A stretch of 64,000 bases of DNA from assembly GCA_003993805.1 (NCBI GenBank), contig RSEF01000001.1, positions 212,130,198 to 212,194,197 on the forward strand, in the 5' to 3' direction. The notes under the pieces are model-generated. The model made no database searches, was not told the origin of the DNA, and saw only the letters and a program-made list of their open reading frames with translations. Of this stretch, positions 8,617 to 22,883 are shown in pieces (within the stretch, counting starts at the first letter, position 1; each line of letters starts with the position of its first letter). The stretch is from Himantopus leucocephalus. Lineage: Eukaryota > Chordata > Aves > Charadriiformes > Recurvirostridae. The position numbers were made by a program, and so were the translations under genes.

Positions 8617-11600
8617 GTAAGTGCTTTTTACTGACTCTTCAAAATACCCGAATCTGTGCTAGACAATAGGATACGGGCAGTTTTACTCCTGTTGTTATTC
8701 AGTTGTTTTTGTAAAAGCGCGAATCTCCCATGTTGATATGAAAGGGTTAATTTATCTTGTCAAATAAGGCAAAAGTTGAGGACACAACATCCCCATCAAA
8801 GGGGAGTTTGGTGAATACCAATTGCTACTTGGACACTTAGCACCTTCCCAAATTACAAGAATGCCTTTAGTTCGAAATAGATTAAGACAATAGTGTAATA
8901 ATAACTGATATCATAATATGCTATATAATAATATACTCTCGGCTAATAATGTGATGATGATATAATGATTCAGCAGCTTAGTTTTAGGTGATGAGTGTGT
9001 AAAAATAGAAATGTATTCAGCATCCTTTTCCTTTGGGATCACAGAGGACAAAGAGATTTATTAGAAATGTATTATTCTTCCTGCTTCAAACTTGTCTATA
9101 GATGTGACTTGAGAGAGATGGAGATGATAAGAAAAAGCATAGAAATTTCAGAATATTTTTTTGATTCATGGCCTCCTGACAATGAACCTCAGTTCCTCAT
9201 TGTTTCCTGAAAGACATCAATTAAATAGACTTATCACTCTGAAGATTTCATTTTTAAAAGTGGATCTTTTTTAATCTCTTATTCACTTATTACTGTTTCT
9301 AAGGGCTTTCTGATTGCATCTCACACTAGCAAAGTTTGCAAGATAGTTAGCACTTTTGTTCCCCATGGCCTGTTTTAAAAAAAAAAATAGCCAGAGAGGC
9401 TTCTGGTAGGTCATAATGTCTTTAAACTATTGGGAATTTACTATATACACTTTATTTGTTACTAATATAATTACATACTTCAGCAAGTGTTACTGTATGC
9501 TTAAAACTAAAAACCTAACACCCTCCCCAATCCCAATCCCAATCAAACCAACCGCAAACCAGCTTGCAATTAATCTGAAATGGTTGTCCATCACTGACAT
9601 AATACAAGAGAGATTTCAAATCTCTTCCCCCGCCCCAATCCCCGGAATTTTCAGCTCTGAATTAAACAAGAATATTTCACCCTGCTGCTGTATTATCACT
9701 GCCAGAAGAGCTGAACAGCAAAAACTTAACTCCCTTTATGTTACAAAATTGTGTTTTCACACACAGGATATGTGGATCTAGTGGATATGTGGATACGCTC
9801 TATATCGGAGCGTATCTGGACATCTTGCCTTTTGTCATCTGGAACTTCCGCCACAGGAAATCAGCCGTTTGTCTGGGATTGTTTGATGCCTGCAGGTCCT
9901 GGGCAAAACCGCCATGCCCAGTGAATCGGACAGAATGAGCTATACTAAGCTTGTTGCGCTTAAATTGTATAGTCTGTCTGGGACAGACTGCACTCACTGC
10001 ATGTGTGTAAATGCAAGTCGTGCGCAGTAGGTCTGATGCGTATCCCAGTTGTATTAGAGTTGTTGCTCGTGTACCACATAGCACACGGGTGTGTATTCGT
10101 AGCCAGGAAATCCCAAATGAGAGTCCTGTGAGGCTCAGCAAAGCATGGAAGGCTGACCATTTGGTAGCGGTAGTTTATTGAATTACAGGTAGAGAATTGA
10201 TTTATGTTAATTATTTTCTGGCATTCAGATCCCACATTAGACAGCTTCTTAAATTTACATAAGCAGTAGTAACATTGACTTCTGATGTAAATCCTTAAAA
10301 AACTGCACAGTGTTGAGCTTTATTCAATCCCTAGTTGTAACTAATGACATCTTTAAGAACTCCAAACTCTTTTCCTTCTTTTATTGAAGAGCATATAATG
10401 TAGGGTTCATTTGAATTGTACCTTTAAAACATAAAAATATTGCTTGATATTATTAGATATTAACATTATACAGTTATTGCATATATGTCTGTATAGGCTG
10501 TCTCAATTTCTTACTTGATCATAATTTACTTACTCTTCAAAGCAAATGAAGAGTGCATTTTAGTTTTTTACTTTGTTACTGGTGTTTACATACTAATTAA
10601 GTGTTTATGTTCATTATGGTTTGATATACTTCATGTGTGTCCATTACACAAGACATTAAAATAACATGGCTACCTTTACAAATGAAAATTAATGTAAAAG
10701 TGAAAATCTAGAGCTTAATGTTTCTTCCTTATATGCAGAATGATATTAATATGTCTCTGCTTCTCAGGGATATGTTGGACATGCAGAATGTTTGCTGTAC
10801 ATTCTTAGGCTGTAGTTGCACGCACCATAAAGAAGATTTGGAGGAAAAAGTGATTTTATGGATTTGAATAATCAGAACTAAACAAAGTTGTTGAAGCATG
10901 AAATAAAAAAGATGGGTGAAGCAAAGCAAAGACATTTCCACTTTACATAGTTAATATTTCATACAATTCTTGCTGATTGATTTAAGTGATAACTAGTCAT
11001 TACAGCTCAGTAAGTTATCATCATAGACTGAATTGTGATATATCTGTGTGTGTGTGTTTGCGACCTTGCAAATGTGAAGTGAGATACGTTAATTTAAAAT
11101 TATTTCACTGAGAAGTAAGCTAATGTGGTTTAATTCACGTTACAATGGATTAAGAATATTCGCATAGTCAGTTGCTGTTGTGTAGCTGATGTGTGATAAC
11201 TCATTACCCTGTGCCTTAATTACTGGACTTCTTGTATCCTTGTGGTTGTATTGTTCTGGTAAGGAAAAAAACTCACACCATTTAATTAGATTAGTTCCTT
11301 AGTCTGCTCTCTGACTGCAGGCACTCAAAATGGCTGTACCTAATTTTGATCTTGTTGTTAGAGACTTGATTTTAGATTTTATTCTGGAATGTCTTGCAAG
11401 TAACACTTATAACTGTGAAGCTATCCAAACATTGCATTATAAACAGAAGCCTCAAGGTCTTAATTTTACAGAAAAGTTGACTGTGGTTGATTCATTTTAT
11501 GCAATAAGTTGGCCTTAAACATTTATGTGGCCTCATTTTTCCTTTTCCTTGATTCCAAACATACTTTATGCTAATTTACACTGTACTCATCTGAGAGCTG

Positions 11601-14600
11601 CCAGATTATTGAACATTACGAACAGGGACAGCAAATGAAATTCTGAGAATTTTTGGGCCGGTTAAGTCATTTTAAGCAGAACCTGACAGATGAAAAACGC
11701 CCTCGCTTGGTTTCTCTACCGCTATTGTTCTGTGTAAAATGGACTTTCCTGCTAGGGATATTTAATCATCAACAATTTGAGTCGAGGAATAAATGATCTA
11801 CAAGGCACAGTATAAAACAGTACACCTTAGCCATAGCAGTCAGGAGGATTTATTTTCAAAGATACTTAATTGACTGTTTTCATTAACATGGAAGTGGCTA
11901 ATGTAGAAAGAAAATAATTAGCAGTTCATAATATCATGGTTAGTATGGGAACATGTTTGTCTGGGTTCTTTGAACCAAATAATAGACTTTAGGGGAAATA
12001 CTCCAGTGCTGGTTTTTTTTTTTTTTGTTCCATTGTTCCAAAAAGCTTTTTATATATTGATTATTTTTTTCTTTTCTTTTAGTTTAGCACTTGTCATCAC
12101 TTAAAGTATAATGTCGTTTTTCAGTAACTCTATTAAAATTAGTGAGACTAATTAAACAGAGGAGTCTAAAGTCCTGTTCGCTATGGGGAACATGATTCAG
12201 GGAGGTGCAGTGATTCAGCAGATTCCTAGCAGGGTTTTCTTCTTGATCTTGAGAGAGCATATTTCTCTTTTAGATGGTGAGTGTATGAACATGGGTTTCG
12301 GTTAAAATCTGTCATTAGTTTAGGACTCATTAGCTGTCCCTGTATAATAAAAAAATCAGCAGTATGGAAGTAATTTGGAGTGTCGTTGCTTTGGCTATAG
12401 GCCGTACCTAGATAAATAGACTTTAAGAACCTTAATTTACTGAATCGTGTCTGTAATAACTAAAAGAAGGAAGGGTAGCCTATTTATAATTGAAATATGA
12501 AATCTCAAGTAAATCAAGGCAGTGCCTAAAGTTAGTTCTTGTGTAATACTAAGAGCTAGTTAAACATTTATCCGCCGGTGTCATATAAAAATTTTGAGAT
12601 ATTTTCATTAAAACTAAAATTATTAATATGATGAGTTTCTATTAATGTGATGAATTAAACTGTTCATACCTGTCTGCGAGTTCAATGTAAACTCTTATTT
12701 GATGGCAGATTTGAACAATTTTGGCATTTTGCTAAGCCCAGGCAAGTTGTTCGTTTGTTGCTACAGCTACTACAGCAGAAATAAGGTTGGTGCCACCGAA
12801 GGGCTGATTAATATTAATGCATGCTAAACTCTTGAGTGATACTTGTAGCAGGATTAAAAAGTGCTGCAGTCTGTTGCTTGTGCTGTTCATTTCTTTGCTC
12901 CTCGTTTGAGTTGTCTGTAGAAATGGGGTCAGTGCTGATTGCTGTAAGGTACCTGCTGCAAATTGTGACTCTCTTGGCAGCCAGGTGGTAACGATGGCTA
13001 TGTGCTAACGGGGGGAGCAGGCAGCAGGGGTACCCAAGGAGCCTTCGTATTCAGTTAACAAACAGGAACTGAGGGCTCGGTACTGTCAATCTGGTGGTTA
13101 TTCATCGTGTTGAGAGTTGTTTTGGGTTTTCAGTACTTGTAAGTTAAGATTTTAAGATTATCAGGGTGAAGGTGACCTTGTGAAACTTGTATTGACTGGT
13201 GGCATCAATATGGTTTGTAGAACAGTAGTAGAAACAGAAATGCTGTACTCTTAAGCGGGTACAACAGACCGCTTCAGCTATTCGGTTTTGTTTTAATCTT
13301 GAAAGTGAGAATTTCTGTTCAGAAGGCAAAAATATGTTGATTAGGAGCTGGAGAAACTATATTCAGCCCACTGTGGACCTTTTTTAAGTACAGGGCTCTG
13401 CTAGGGATGGGAGAATCCGCAGCTGCTTCTTTCCCTCTGTGCTTAGCTTCTCTCTGGCCCTGGGCTCCCTGTGCCAGACGGTGCTACCTGGCAAATCGTG
13501 GGGCTGGTGTTCAGCAGCAGAAGAGAAGAGAGTACCAACACTACTTCTTGAATACAGGAGCCACAGGTGATATAATGGAGTGAATATGTCCTTCATAGAA
13601 CGTGTAACATTATTTTGTAAGAACCGTGTTTGAGAGGCTCTTTCATATTCCAAAGGTGACTAGATCTGTTTTTGTAATGAATGTGAGATTTTTGTTACTG
13701 AATTAAAAGGTAACTTCAGACTGTGCTCCTGAGTGTGCCCAAGATGTAGTTAAACCTCTTGAACATACTTTTCAGAAGAGTGTAAAACCAAAGCCTTCAG
13801 GCTTGGATATGTCTGTAGCATTGCCATGTGCAGGTAATAGCTTTGCACAATGTTATGCTTATATAATAGCAGTCACACTTAATGAATATTTTGTGATGAA
13901 AGTCTGGTTGGCTTTCTCGTTCGAGGTACAAAAACCAAATCCAAATGTGGAGGTGATATTTTAATATAAGCTTCAGGGGAAAGAAGGATGAAATAGATTC
14001 ATAACATTTAAACAAGAAAGATAATTTTTCTTCTCTATTACATATAAATATGGTAAGTTAAGTGCGGTTTGTACAATTGACTATGTTTTTTTTGCCAAGT
14101 CGAGTGCTGCAGACTGATTAGCCTAGCGAAGAGAAAATGTTACTTTCCAACATTAATTTCACGTTTGGAAAATAAGGCTTCTGATATTTTAGCATATTAC
14201 TTGAAGATGTCTATTCAGACTGCTTTTGAACTTGGATATCACAGCTTTGCAGTAGAAGGTAGGGTGGTATTTGTATACCAGAAGACAGGCTCTGGAATCA
14301 CATTAGGCAGCAGCTAAACGATTCCAGGAGATTTAAAAAAAACCCAAGTGGATTATAATTTTAAAATGTCATTATTTGGGTTTTGAAAGTGATGAGATGA
14401 CCTTGGTAGGCCTGTGGGTTTGAGATGAAAGCCTCTCATTGTCAAAAATTCTTTTGCCAGATTAGTACTATCCTTTAAAAAAAAAACCCCACAGGCACTC
14501 TTCTGTTGTCTTCAAGACCAGACTGGATTTGTCAGAAACAGACATTTAACAGGTAACATGACATCTTCTGAATCTGCTTGGGGCACCTCTAGATCGGGGT

Positions 14601-17353
14601 GCATCAACTTCATTGGTGTTTTTTTGAGATGATGCAAAGGCTTGTCTCATTAAAATGTAAAAGGTGGGAGTTCTCAGAGGATGTTATTGCATTGGGACAC
14701 TCAAGTGTAGGTGACTGAATTTGACTGTGGAGGTGACCCGCTCCTAAATGTACATGGTGAATGTGGACTTCAAATGTTGTGTCACCAAGAGGCATATTAT
14801 AGCTACTGTGCAAAACCACTTGATTTGGATGTCTTCTGAAGATGATAAATGCCAGAAAGGAGGAAAAAGATTATGGGCAAATGTGTAGAAACAGAGAATG
14901 TTTTTAGATGTAGCAGTTACAACATTTTTTATTTTTTTCATCAGAAATTGTATCACGTGCCATATTCAGCTGAATGTTGGTAAAATCCCAGGCAACTTGA
15001 TATTACTTTATCAAATTAAATATTCCTTACCCATATCCTGCACTTCCTGAGTGTGGAGAAACTTCCATTTACCCCGGAGAACCATTTGTTTGCCTTCAGT
15101 TTCTTGTGCACAGTCTACCCTTAATACTTCCTATATTTACGGCGTATCTTACTACACAAACAGAAAACTCACGAGTATACCTTTTGGTAGGCAGCGTCCA
15201 ATACATGGTGCTTGCAACATTCAAATGTTTCTTTTTCCTTCAAAACCCCAAGATCCATACGCATTTACACAAACAGGAAAACAAAGGCATTTAAGTTTAC
15301 TGCTTGCTTGCCGTAAATATTTCTTAGTTGTTAACGCGATTCGGTGACTTTGGAGAAATGGGGAAGGAGGAAGAGTGACAGCGTGCCAAGCTGTGATGTG
15401 TTCTGCTTTGTCAGCTTGTGGCAAGCGGGTTTTGGCGTCTGATACACACGGCTTCACTTTGGCTGAAAAGCTAATTCTTCTGTTTGGATGTGACCCTGTC
15501 TTAAATGGAAAATTGTCTGTCTTAAGTATGCGTGCAGTAGAGCTAGAGAGAGACTTATGCTTATTATACATATAATTAAGCAGCATAGTTAAATAATTTC
15601 AGGTAGAAACTTTTTTTTGTAGCTTACTTTGCTTTTTTGTCAGATTTTTTCATTCCCCCCCCTGCCCACCCCCCTGTAATCCTTCTAGGCAGCTGCTATT
15701 TTGCACTTACTTGTAATGGTCTTAGGGAAGATTTCCTCCTCCTTTCCACTATGTTCTGAGTGGGTACTTACCTGCAGTGTATCAAATTGTCTAAATAATA
15801 TTTAAATACGAGTCATCATTATATGTCAGATTTTTTTAATATAGCTGTGAAGGTGTAAAAATGTTAGTAATTTTTCCTGGAAAGAGCAGGTAATAAGAAT
15901 AAATGCTTGCATCCTTAGTTGTAAACTTTCACATCTGACATGTAATTGAGAGAATCTTAACTTTACCATCTATAGTAGGGTTTTTTTCCCCGCTCTCCGA
16001 ACAGCCTTTTCATTGATGAAAGTAGCATTGCAGTGTGTATGCATGTGTGTATATATAACAATAAATAAAATGTAAGTCCTAGTTTACCTCTGTAGTATTT
16101 TGCCGATGTATTTATTTTGTAAATTAAATCTACTGCATGTCCTAGAATCATTTACATTTTTTGGATCAAACCTAATGGAAACAACAGTTTAAAAAAAAAA
16201 AGTTATTTTATTATTTGATTCAACATACTAGATATTAATAGAGCTATGATTTTGTCAAAGGACTTTTAAAATCAGTGATCTTGAATGTTCACTGAAGAAT
16301 AGTGTTCCTAAATAAAAAATGTTTTATGAGTACGTGTTCTCCTGGATTGGAAAGAGCCCAAATCATCCACTGTTGAACACTTCTGGAAGCATCAGTAGTG
16401 GCTCTCCAGTAAACGTTGTGGTTTAAAAATGGCATTGACTGGTCAAGCACAGCAGAGAAAAACCCTAAAGGAAGTAGGAGAGGTGGAAAGAAAAAGTGTC
16501 GTAATGATGAAGGCACTTGAAGGAAGAAGAATATAGGAAGGTGATACGTTGTATATTCTGCAACTTGTCTTGTACTTGAGCTGTTTGAGTGCTTCATAGA
16601 AACAGCGAGGAGTAGTTGAGCTGTGGAGGTGCCCTGCTGTCATGGCAAATGGAAGTGTATGAAACTTTCTGGTTTTCTATGAAAAGCAAATACAATCATC
16701 AATGCCTTCCTTCTCCTATTTTGGGTGGATTGATTTTTTTTAGACTAGGATGGTTATTTCTTTTGACGATGGTCATGTTAAAATGTAAGATGTGAATCAC
16801 AAACCCCTTTATGTTACTGGGCTTTCTGTGCTGGGGTCCTGTTGGTTTTTAACTGTCTCGGTCCAGGAGTGTGCATGGATGTTTTCAATGTTCCTTATCT
16901 CAGGATAGAGAAATTTCTGTATTTACATTTGTAAAACTTTGTAGGATCCTAAATCCGTTTTATTTCCTATGATACGCATTGATCCTCAGTGGAGAACGTT
17001 GTAATTTTTTTTTTTTCACTTGTACAGTCATGGAGTTTGCTCAGCCCTGTAATATGTGTGTACTTTGTCCCATTTCACTTCATAAGCTAAAGCAGCATAT
17101 GGGTGGAACAGCATTTTGGATAAAAGTCAAAAGACCTTTTGGGAAGACCTTTTTTCCAAAACATTTGCATTCCAGTGGATTAACATTCATATGTTGTTTG
17201 GCTGCTGCCTACAAAGCAGCAGATATGGATAGGTGGGACCTTTGTGATCATTATCATTTATTTAATGATTTAAATTTGATGTAGTTTTGATCATTGGCTG
17301 GCATAAAGGCTTAAGTATCATTGCAGCTTTGGGAAACTTAATTTTTAACTCAC
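8617..17353. other. non-coding (SLC36A4 intron or beyond)
   Basis: No SLC36A4 exon, tRNA or clear transposon was found by eye. Minor features are a poly-T stretch near 12011, a TG run near 11045, and C runs at 15653-15673. An open frame following an acceptor-like CTGCAG at 11320 runs to 11518 without recognisable similarity. Confidence 0.45.
9792..9816. repeat. perfect 9-bp inverted repeat (hairpin), loop 7
   Basis: GATACGCTC, then loop TATATCG, then GAGCGTATC: a perfect stem containing a CpG in each arm. It lies just after a run of GTGGAT repeats (about 9772-9794). The patch to about 10140 has more CpG than its surroundings. No function is assigned. Confidence 0.6.
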
Positions 17354-18104
17354 GGACCAGAAAGAGTCCAGAAATACATAGTTATGTAGTATACCTTTAT
17401 GTATTATTGCAGTGAAATATACTCTCCGGCGATACTTACTGTGTTTCTAACTCATATTTTCCTTTATCACTTATTTTACAGAAATTTTGAGAGTAGAATA
17501 AGTTACAGAGGACATGTTAGAATATAGTATTGTATAGTGTATAGGCTACAGGTCCAAATGTAGTGGGGGGTGGAGTAAAACTAAAGAGTATGGCTGGAAC
17601 TGTCTGATTAATTAGGAACATAAGTTTCTAATATCTTGTGCTGGATAAAATTGCATACTAATGTAGAGGACAGCAAAGCATATAGTACTTCAATGATTTT
17701 GACAGGACAAATATTTTAAAATAGTGACAGNTGGACCAGAAAGAGTCCAGAAATACATAGTTACATAGTATACCCTTATGTACTATTGCAGTGACATATA
17801 CTCTCCGGCGACACTTACTGTGTTTCAAACTCATGTTTTCCTTTGTCACTTATTTTACAGAAATTTTGAGAGTAGAATAAGTTATAGAGGACATATTAGA
17901 ATATAGTATTGCATAGTGTATAGGCTACAGGTCCAAATGCAGTGGGGGGTGGAGTAAAACTAAAGAGTATGACTGGAACTGATTAATTAGGAACATAATT
18001 TTCTAATATCTTTTGCTGGATAAAATTGCATACTAATGTAAAGGACAGCAAAGCATATAGCACTTCAATGATTTTGACAGGACAAATATTTTAAAATAGT
18101 GACA
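17354..18104 (+). repeat. duplicated 0.37-kb block across a single N
   Basis: Copy 1 (17354-17730) and copy 2 (17733-18104) flank the N at 17731. My by-eye alignment shows about 19 substitutions, some 15 of them transitions, and one 4-bp indel, so roughly 5% divergence. That is too high and too transition-biased for sequencing error. It indicates divergent haplotypes, paralogues or a true tandem duplication. It is non-coding. Confidence 0.85.
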
Positions 18105-18248
18105 GAACTAAGGTGCTGCTTTTTAGTTTTCAGTTTGCATTGTGAGGAAGTATTTTAGATTTCATTCACGACTGAAGTCAGATAAGACACAATAATACAC
18201 AAACTTGTGTAGCTCCTGTTAAATTTCAGAGCAAGCTAAAGATTAAAT

Positions 18249-18517
18249 AAGTGTCGTAAAGGAGTGATAAATAAGCTCTTAAGCATGAAAAAGTAAAAAG
18301 GAAAGAAAAACTCTGGAGAAAACACCGGGTTCAGATGGCAAGCTGAGTAGGATTTATATAATTCCTTCAAGCATTGTTANATGTCATAAAGAAGTGATAA
18401 ATAAGCTCTTAAGCACGAAAAAGTAAAAAGGAAAAGGAAAGAAAAACTCTGGAGAAAACACCAGGTTCAGGTGGCAAGCTGAGTAGGATTTATATAATTC
18501 CTTCAAGCATTGTTAAA
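18249..18517 (+). repeat. duplicated ~130-bp block across a single N
   Basis: The block around AAGTGATAAATAAGCTCTTA is present on both sides of the N at 18380. The copies differ by several substitutions and an insertion of about 6 bp (extra GGAAAA) in the second. It is the same type of join as at 17731, only 0.65 kb away. Confidence 0.8.
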
Positions 18518-21500
18518 TTGAGGCCACCAGAATTGGGCAATAGATAGGGTTGGGGTTGGGGTTTTTTTTTGTGGATACAAGTAATTCTTTTTCCTGGTGA
18601 AACAGATAGGAAGCTGCTTTGCTGGAATCTGAGAAGATTGGGTTTTGGAGTGAATGGAATTGCTCAGCAGATTAAAGAAGGTAGTGTTCTGTAATGAGAA
18701 ATTTGCTTCTGTATTTATTTATTTTGTACAAACCCTTTACTATAAAAATTGATGTGCAGTCACCATTTGGCTTGCCTTTTTCCTTGAGTAATAGCAGCCA
18801 CCCTTTTATTTGCAGTCATAAGGGATCTGTTAAGGAAAATTAGGTTGTTTATTGCGCTTGTTGCAGAATAGTTGCATTCTGTATCTTCCTCAAGAGAGCA
18901 AGCTTTAAAAATGTATCTGAAAGTGATGGAATAAAAGCTTGTTGCTCAAAATATTGCGTAAGACTTTTTCTGTACAGTGAAAGGGGAGATGGACAAGAAC
19001 AGGCAAGTGAAACATAGCAATGTAATAATGACATATGTTAGGATCGTTATTTTACTTGGAGAAACCGTGCTCAAAACTATTTTCTGCAGACAGTTCCCCG
19101 GTACGCTGTGGGGTTGTAGGTCCACCTTTTAGTGAACAAGTGAATTCTTTGGTACCTTCTGCAGACAAGAAGGAATGGGCCAGGCCTGGCCTGCGTTGCT
19201 TTACTGAGGATTCAAGCTTCTGTCTTTGGGGGTTAGGTAGTAGAATTTATGTTTGCGTACCTTTGATATCAGCTTCCTCAGCTTTTTTGCTTTAAATGAA
19301 TAGAGCTTTATTTTGTTGCACTAGGACATGATTATAGATGGGGTTTTCCCCCCCCCCGAGTAAATGTTGAAAAATATATTGGTTTTAATTTTCCAAAATT
19401 CTTGAGTTGTCTGACCCTTAAATTAGTTAAAACATCTGTGTCGCTGTCTCTTCTACCTGAAGTACTTATTTTAAAAATGTAAGGGATGGAGGATTCCTTC
19501 CTTCTTGCCATTTTAATGGTATTTCCTGAAAAAGGGAAAGATGACGATATATATATATATTTAAACATTAAACATATCTGCTATTAAGTTATCCATGACA
19601 AGTTTAGTTTTTAGTGGCCATGACAATTAAATCACAGTTTATCTGATTATCTGCAGGCTGAATTCTCTTGTGGGTTTTCTGGTCCAGTCATATAAAATGT
19701 ACAGTAGAGATTTCTGATTAGAATTAGACAGTTCCCTGCAGCTTAGTTGTAGAAAGACCGAGCGTAGCAGCATATTGAAGGCAAGGAATGAGGAGACAGT
19801 GGTATTACTGGGGGATGTTTATACCTACTGCATGCCGCTCGAAATGAAGGGGAAGATACTTTGCATAATGGATGATGGTAGATTAGCCACGTTATTTCAA
19901 AGATACAATTATGCTTCTTTGCCAGTAAATTATGGGTACTTTTGAGTTTATTTTGTGGATAAAAGGAAGGTGGATTATGCTTGTTTTGTAAATTAAGAAG
20001 CCAAAGATTGATAGCTAGTGAAGGAGTCAATGTATTAAGTTTCAAGGAAGATGATAGTAGTGACATGTGCCAATATCTCAAAAATGATAGGAAGATCTCT
20101 GTGAAGCAGGTGACCCAGAAAAAGATGGAGAATTTATTCAATTGAGGAGGAAGACAAATGATGGAAAATGAGAAATTACAAAATGAGTCAGTTTTGTCTA
20201 AAATATCCGATTTCATCGGTGTTTAGGGCTATGACAGGGGACTAGTGTGAACTGGGGGAGAAAGAGCATGGAAGGAAGCAGAGCATGGAAACCAGAAGCA
20301 GGGAAAAGGCCCATTAAAAAAAATTTAAAAAAAAAAAAATCTTCGAAACTCTGAAACTTAACTCATCGCATAGATCTTGTGGTTCTCTCACCTCCAGCAT
20401 TCTGCCCCCGGTGACCTTGCTTGGGAGAGAAGATTATTCCCCAATGCTTTCCCTGACCGTAGTATTTCCCATCGCTGGGTTGTGCAGTGGGTATATATGC
20501 GGTGATAGGTTATAGGTCTGAAGAGTGTGGGAGGTATTAGACTAGATACTGTTATAGCAGAAATGTTTTTTTCAACAAGCATAGAGCAGCATCGAAGCCT
20601 TAATGTAAGCTAGTGAATTGATGCAACATCCCTTTTGAGAGAAGATGTTACGGTGCAAGTATTGGACAGAGAGAGAATCAGAGGTGTGGGGTTTTTTTCT
20701 TTCAAAGCTATTCAGTCATCTAGGTAGGGTGTTAGCTTTTTAAGAAAGAAATTTAAAAGAATGGAAGAGTGAAATTAATTTCTGGCTCCAGAAAAAAGGA
20801 CAAGAAGGCATGTTCAGCTTCAGTGTTCCAAAAAGGAAGCAATAAAACCAAAATTAAAAAGCATTTGTGAAAAGAACCTTATCTCTTTTGCATTCAGTTA
20901 AAATGTTAGGTTTTCTGAAATCGTTGCAACAAGGACTATGCAGGGACTGGAAAGAAATTTAGAGTGAAAATCTATCCAGCAGCTGTCCAACGGTGACATG
21001 GTGTCAGAACAAGCACTGGCTCACGTCATACCTCCCATCAACCTGTCTCCTTATGAACTCTTCACGGATCTTTTGGATCCTGATGCAATTTAACAGCAGG
21101 GAAGTTGTGTAAAAGATGTGTAATTGGTGGTTACTTGGCTTCATGTTAATCCTGTGAGGTATAGAACTTTTCAGCTTGTCTGGAATAGGTGATACTGGAT
21201 ACTGTATAGGTTCTTTGCCATAATTTCTTTGGGGATCAGTTCTGCCAAGGGAAGCATCTCCTGCAGTCGCAACATCTGGCTCAAAACACCTGCTGCTGCT
21301 CAGAGAGAGGACCTGAACCTGGGAAGGCTCACTGCTGAGGCTGGGAGGGGACACGCTCGCCCACCCTGAGTGATGCAGGAAAGGCTGCATTAGCATCCTC
21401 ATCTCTTCAGTCTGGAGGTGGGTCTAGTCCTGATACTAACTCAAGGATAAGCAGGGAGAAAGGAGGATTTTAAAATATAATTTCTCATGGCTGTAAAAAC

Positions 21501-22397
21501 CAACACTGATTAAAGCACTGAAAACTGTATCAGTTGGTAACTCAGCAGTGTTCCCCGCTTACATCAACAGAGCTACTCGTTAGCTTGGAGTGGGCTGCAT
21601 GCTTCAACACCTACGTCTGTTAACGTGTCTGGCTAGCAATATTATTGTCCTGTATTTATTTTTGCATATCTTTTCCTTAAATTCAGTCTAAATGAAGATT
21701 GTAATGTTAAAGTGAGGTTGATGATGTGGGAACATGCCTCTATGTGTAGCATGTTTTCTTTTCACCTGCTCATTAGTGTGCATGAAGTGACATCATTGAG
21801 TTTAATGAGTAAACTTGATTTAATGGATAGTTAAAAAGCAAGGGTTAGTATGCTTAAAGAGAATTGTTCTATGATGTTTTTAAATTGCTTTTAAATTTTT
21901 TTTTAATTAAGTCTGTTTTCTTGGAGAAACATGGTTCTTCAGACTGGGTTTAAATGCAAAGGATAGAAAATTGCAATACAGGTACAATTTTTTTTAAAAA
22001 GGTATTATTTGAATGCTTCCTCTGGACTGAAGCACAATGAACATAGTGTGGATCACTGCCACTTTGTTTTCCTTTATGAACTAAGTTTCAGATAGTTGAT
22101 TGTATAGTAATCTTGTCTGCCTATAAAAAGAAGTTTGTTAAAATGTTGCAAGATTAAAAACTGAGAAATAAAATATAAACAACTGTTAAGGACAGAACAG
22201 AACAATAGTTTTAGGTTGCCTGTGAAGAATTGTAAATGGTACCTGCTCTGTATTCTATTGATTTCACATTACTTCAGTTCACATACTGATATCTAGATTG
22301 AATTTCTCATAATAATCACTTTTTCAATTTTTTCACATGTGGTCTATGAGAAATCATAGCGTCTTTCTGGAGTTAACAGTGTGCAGCTGTAGAACTG
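18518..22397. other. non-coding, no gene seen
   Basis: Contents include an AT dinucleotide run at about 19547-19561, a C run near 19350, and a somewhat GC-rich patch at 21240-21400 with a 132-codon minus-strand frame (21004-21402) that I do not recognise. No transposon was identified with confidence. Confidence 0.45.
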
Positions 22398-22883
22398 CAG
22401 AAAAATTAAGTTGGAAAAGACCTCTGAAGGTGGTGAAGTCCAAGCTGTTGCTCAAAAAAAGGTCTGCCTTCAGTTAGATTAGTTTCTTTGGGACCCTATC
22501 CAACTAAACTATGAAAGTGTCTGAGAATGGAGATTCTACAGGCTCTCTTGGTACCCTGTCCCAGCAATTAGCAGTTCTCTTTATAAAATTATTTTTCCTT
22601 ATGGCCAACTGAAAATTCTCCTTGTTGCAAATAGTGACTGTTGCTTTTCATTCTTTGACAATGCACCTCTTAGAAATTGGCTCTGTTTTCTCTGCAAGGC
22701 CTTTCTTCCTTTGGTTAGCTGAAGGCTTCAAGGAGGTTCCCTGCCCAAGCCTTCTCTTCAGGCTGAGTTAATCCTGCTCTCAGCCTCTCATGTGCTCCAG
22801 CCTGCTAGCTGCCTTGATCTCCCTCAGCTGGGCTTCCCGCATATGTCTCTGTCTTGTAGTGGGTGACCAAAACTGGGCGTGAT
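22398..22883 (-). repeat. old CR1 LINE, 3' part (left of nested insertion)
   Basis: AAGTTGGAAAAGACCTCTGA near the left end is a diverged CR1 3' tail in reverse orientation. Recognisable remnants of the 3' UTR and ORF2 C terminus continue rightwards to GACCAAAACTGGGCGTGATAC. The text resumes at 23098 with CCGGGTGCAGTTTCTCAAG, as expected of one element interrupted by a later insertion. The divergence marks it as an old copy. Confidence 0.75.

Noticed and set aside
9800..10141. 113-codon minus-strand frame over the hairpin patch
   Set aside because: There is no family resemblance, and no splice or start context supports coding.
21004..21402. 132-codon minus-strand frame in a GC-richer patch
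   Set aside because: It has no known domain or clear splice signals. It could be an unrecognised repeat.
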